A stretch of 57,914 nt of DNA from Prochlorococcus sp. AG-311-D23 (lineage in GTDB: Bacteria > Cyanobacteriota > Cyanobacteriia > PCC-6307 > Cyanobiaceae), in NCBI GenBank assembly GCA_003284445.1, contig QBVH01000001.1, positions 81,947-139,860 on the forward strand. The letters run 5' to 3'. Below are positions 56,666 through 57,914 of the stretch, one piece after another (positions within the stretch are counted from its first letter, which is position 1; each line of letters opens with the position of its first letter). A model generated the notes under the pieces. That model did not search any database, was not told the DNA's origin, and saw only the letters and a list, made by a program, of their open reading frames with translations. The position numbers and the translations under genes are program-made.

Positions 56666-57914
56666 AATGATAAATCAATATGAGAAAAATTTCTATCTCC
56701 AGAAGCAAAATCCTTAACTAGATCACCATCACCTCTTAGATAATAGCGATAGGTAACTAAGCCTTCCAATCCAACTGGTCCTCTTGGTGGAAGAGTCTGA
56801 GTACTAATCCCAACTTCAGCTCCAAACCCATATCTGAAACCATCAGCAAAACGAGTAGAGCAATTATGGTAAACACCTGCACTATCAATCGAACTTAAAA
56901 ATTTTTCAGCGACTTCCTTGTCATCAGTAGCTATCGCCTCAGTATGACGAGAGCTGTATTTACGAATATGTTCAATAGCTTCGTCTACATTACGAACAAT
57001 TTTTATTGAAAGAATTAAATCCAGATATTCTGTAGACCAGTCTGCTTCATCAGCCTTATTTTTTACCCCTAAAGATTGACTCTTTGCATCTCCCTTAAGA
57101 GTAACTCCTACACTAGAAAAAACTGGTAAGCTTTTTTTCAAAAACATCTCGGCAACATCTTCATGAATTAATAATGTCTCAATTGCATTACATGCAGCAG
57201 GATATTGTATTTTACTATCTAAAGCAATGCTAATAGCTTTATCAATATCTACGGAATTATCTACATACAGATGACAAATCCCATCAGCGTGTCCTAAGAC
57301 AGGGATACGCGTATTTTCTTGAATAAATTGGACTAACTCATTACTACCTCTAGGTATTATCAAATTCACAAACCGATCTAAACGAAGTAAGCCTAAACTT
57401 TCTTGACGTGTAGTGAGTAAAGACAACGAGCCTGAACCCACCTTTGATTTACTTAACCCCTTATAAAGAGAGTTCATTATTGCTTGATTTGTGGCTTTTG
57501 CTTCACTTCCTCCTTTTAATAAAGCTCCATTACCAGAACGAACAGCAAGAGATGCAATTTGAATCAATGCATCTGGTCTCGATTCAAATATCACTCCTAA
57601 GACTCCCAATGGAACTGTCACTTTCTCCAGAATAAGGTTTTCATCCAATTCCCTATGAAGTTGTCTTTTACCTATCGGATCTGCAAGATCTGAAACTTTT
57701 AGAACCCCGTCAATGCATCCTTTGAGTTTAGTTTTTGTTAACTGAAGCCTTGATAAAAGTGACTTGTTCAACCCTTCTTTTTCTGATCTTTCAAGATCTT
57801 GCATATTTGCTTTCAATATCTCATCGGCATTATCATTCAAAGCTTTTGCCATTTCAGTCAAAGACTCACGCCGTTGTTCATTAGTGGATTGACCAAGAGA
57901 AACAGAAGATTCTT
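56662..57914 (-). CDS. proA: Gamma-glutamyl phosphate reductase (N-terminus cut off by window edge)
   Basis: The frame is open from the stop at 56662 to the right edge, so the true start lies outside; the first in-frame TTG at 57861 is not a real start, since 17 further codons before it (beginning [18 protein letters not shown]) continue the family sequence. The protein shows [59 protein letters not shown], and the catalytic Cys in [13 protein letters not shown]. It reduces glutamyl phosphate to glutamate semialdehyde for proline synthesis. folB follows with a four-base overlap. Confidence 0.94.
   Translation of the reverse strand, partial: ESSVSLGQSTNEQRRESLTEMAKALNDNADEILKANMQDLERSEKEGLNKSLLSRLQLTKTKLKGCIDGVLKVSDLADPIGKRQLHRELDENLILEKVTVPLGVLGVIFESRPDALIQIASLAVRSGNGALLKGGSEAKATNQAIMNSLYKGLSKSKVGSGSLSLLTTRQESLGLLRLDRFVNLIIPRGSNELVQFIQENTRIPVLGHADGICHLYVDNSVDIDKAISIALDSKIQYPAACNAIETLLIHEDVAEMFLKKSLPVFSSVGVTLKGDAKSQSLGVKNKADEADWSTEYLDLILSIKIVRNVDEAIEHIRKYSSRHTEAIATDDKEVAEKFLSSIDSAGVYHNCSTRFADGFRYGFGAEVGISTQTLPPRGPVGLEGLVTYRYYLRGDGDLVKDFASGDRNFSHIDLSL

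Noticed and set aside
1-57914. tRNA, rRNA, CRISPR arrays, insertion sequences and attachment sites
   Set aside because: Reading both strands, I saw no GGTTCRAATCC-type arm in a cloverleaf context, no regularly spaced direct repeats and no transposase or integrase. A covariance-model search would be needed to exclude small RNAs fully.

Overview
The window looks like a chromosomal segment of a marine picocyanobacterium, most likely Prochlorococcus and probably a low-light type related to the NATL lineage. The reasons are a Pcb divinyl-chlorophyll antenna gene, an epsilon-type lycopene cyclase nearby, AT-rich DNA (20% GC in the first 60 bases, 35% in a sampled 60-base block near 29 kb), very short intergenic gaps, and a core set of photosynthesis, quinone and cell-wall genes. 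No rRNA, tRNA, CRISPR array, prophage or insertion sequence was seen. Clade assignment is inference from memory of gene order and was not tested.

Layout. 1-3.6 kb: an AT-rich accessory block with a sugar-kinase-like gene (cut by the left edge), a glycerol-3-phosphate-dehydrogenase-like protein and, divergently, a glucosylglycerol-phosphatase (StpA/GgpP) relative. 3.7-7 kb: an ArsS-type radical SAM enzyme, a Fur-family regulator, an isochorismatase-fold hydrolase and an MscS channel. 7-15.1 kb: a pigment-rich neighbourhood with a divergent protochlorophyllide-reductase-like SDR, lycopene cyclase, another SDR, a GST-like protein, GltS and Pcb, mixed with small hypotheticals. 15.1-16.8 kb: the loosest part, with a 54-codon gene, a decayed DNA-binding-type gene and two small hypotheticals. 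16.8-24.5 kb: a eukaryote-like UDP-glucose dehydrogenase, hisS, a DEDDh exonuclease, a DUF1350 hydrolase, acs and a HAD phosphatase.

24.5-29 kb is a minus-strand run (comB, nit, amidase, murI, sds). 29-34.3 kb is a plus-strand run (ubiD-like, aroA, mnmD-like, glmU). 34.3-39.9 kb holds murF, glgA, menB and menD on the minus strand. 40-41 kb holds lepB and a DUF760 gene. 41-44.7 kb is a manganese-type ABC transporter operon (mntC-mntA-mntB) with a DUF4336 gene at its end. 44.8-46.2 kb is a DUF697 membrane protein. 46.4-55.7 kb is a plus-strand run (RGG/ribbon-helix-helix-like protein, trpS, thrS, glk, thrB, ndhD, M3 peptidase), converging on a minus-strand proA-folB-hydrolase operon cut by the right edge.

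Taken together, the window supplies cell-wall precursors (glmU, murF, murI, amidase), quinones (menB, menD, sds, ubiD-like), light harvesting and carotenoids (pcb, crtL), carbon storage and entry (glgA, glk, acs), the cyclic/respiratory NDH complex (ndhD), amino acids (aroA, thrB, proA) and translation (hisS, trpS, thrS). The more unusual items are the kinase/GpsA-like/StpA-like block, the POR paralogue lacking a key Cys, the RGG/RHH-like protein, and several precise palindromes upstream of the Mn transporter, hisS and the GST-like gene. I found no convincing wholly new system; these are leads.
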